Part shown: in pieces, positions 5,808-5,945 of the stretch
How the letters are laid out: every line of letters starts with the position of its first letter
Numbering within the stretch: position 1 is the first letter of the stretch
Source: Bdellovibrio sp. ZAP7
Lineage (GTDB): Bacteria > Bacteroidota > Bacteroidia > Flavobacteriales > Flavobacteriaceae
Assembly: GCA_943324165.2 (NCBI GenBank)
Contig: CALPKO020000106.1
Coordinates: 1 to 5,945, forward strand
Length of the DNA stretch: 5,945 nucleotides
Direction: 5' to 3'
Made by a program: the position numbers and the translations under genes
Notes under the pieces: model-generated
Seen by the model: the letters and a program-made list of their open reading frames with translations, nothing else
Databases searched by the model: none
Told to the model about the DNA's origin: nothing

Positions 5808-5945
5808 CTATTTTTTCAAATCGTCTTCAACTTTAGAATAAAAATCACTATTGTCAGATTCACCGTTTCTAATGCTTAAACTAAATTTGGCCCTTGAAGA
5901 AGTTTCTCTAGCAAACATTCTTTTAATACCTATGTCATTTTTATC
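5808..5945 (-). CDS. C-terminal fragment of an unknown gene, 5' end outside window
   Basis: The last 45 codons read open from the window edge to a TAG at 5810-5808. The peptide (DKNDIGIKRMFARETSSRAK, then FSLSIRNGESDNSDFYSKVE and DDLKK) is hydrophilic with a helical, charged end. It is too short to assign to a family. It is kept because the frame is open throughout, the strand and spacing match the next gene, and the codon use is like that of its neighbours. Confidence 0.55.
   Translation of the reverse strand, partial: DKNDIGIKRMFARETSSRAKFSLSIRNGESDNSDFYSKVEDDLKK

Overview
This is an AT-rich window in which every convincing gene lies on the minus strand. It looks like a chromosome of a Bacteroidota bacterium, probably Flavobacteriia-like. 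The signs are the absence of Shine-Dalgarno sequences before the starts, promoter-like TTTG-N17-TAnnTTTx and TAnnTTTG elements, secreted proteins of typical Bacteroidota style (YwqK/MORN-variant repeats, a ZU5-like beta-sandwich protein) and short A/T-only gaps between genes. A genus cannot be named from the sequence alone.

Left edge (1-503): the first 130 codons of a 'mobile mystery protein A' gene, an XRE-type HTH protein known to be paired with a Fic-domain partner (mobile mystery protein B) encoded just downstream. Here the partner would lie beyond base 1. The coding part is clearly richer in G+C (about 41% over bases 1-180, counted by eye) than the neighbouring genes (about 28% over 1681-1860), as expected for an acquired module. 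Its upstream region carries four 16-bp partly palindromic sites spaced 33, 32 and 32 bp apart, about three helical turns each. They surround the likely promoter and reach the start codon. This autoregulatory operator array is the most interesting signal in the window.

Centre (625-3467): a probable three-gene operon read right to left. First come two tandem paralogous small secreted proteins (120 and 130 aa). They are followed by a 651-aa secreted protein that combines YwqK/MORN-variant repeats, a beta-rich middle region and a trypsin-like S1 protease domain with an intact His-Asp-Ser triad. A good promoter candidate lies just upstream of the first gene (3439-3467). The order suggests a periplasmic or surface system in which the paired small proteins are partners or substrates of the protease, but that link is inference.

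Right part (3559-5945): a 461-aa membrane-anchored or exported protein with a ZU5-like domain, a 344-bp gene-poor gap with AT-rich hairpins, a 150-aa single-pass membrane protein of unknown function, and the last 45 codons of another unknown gene running off the right edge. No RNA gene, CRISPR array, transposase or complete mobile element is visible.
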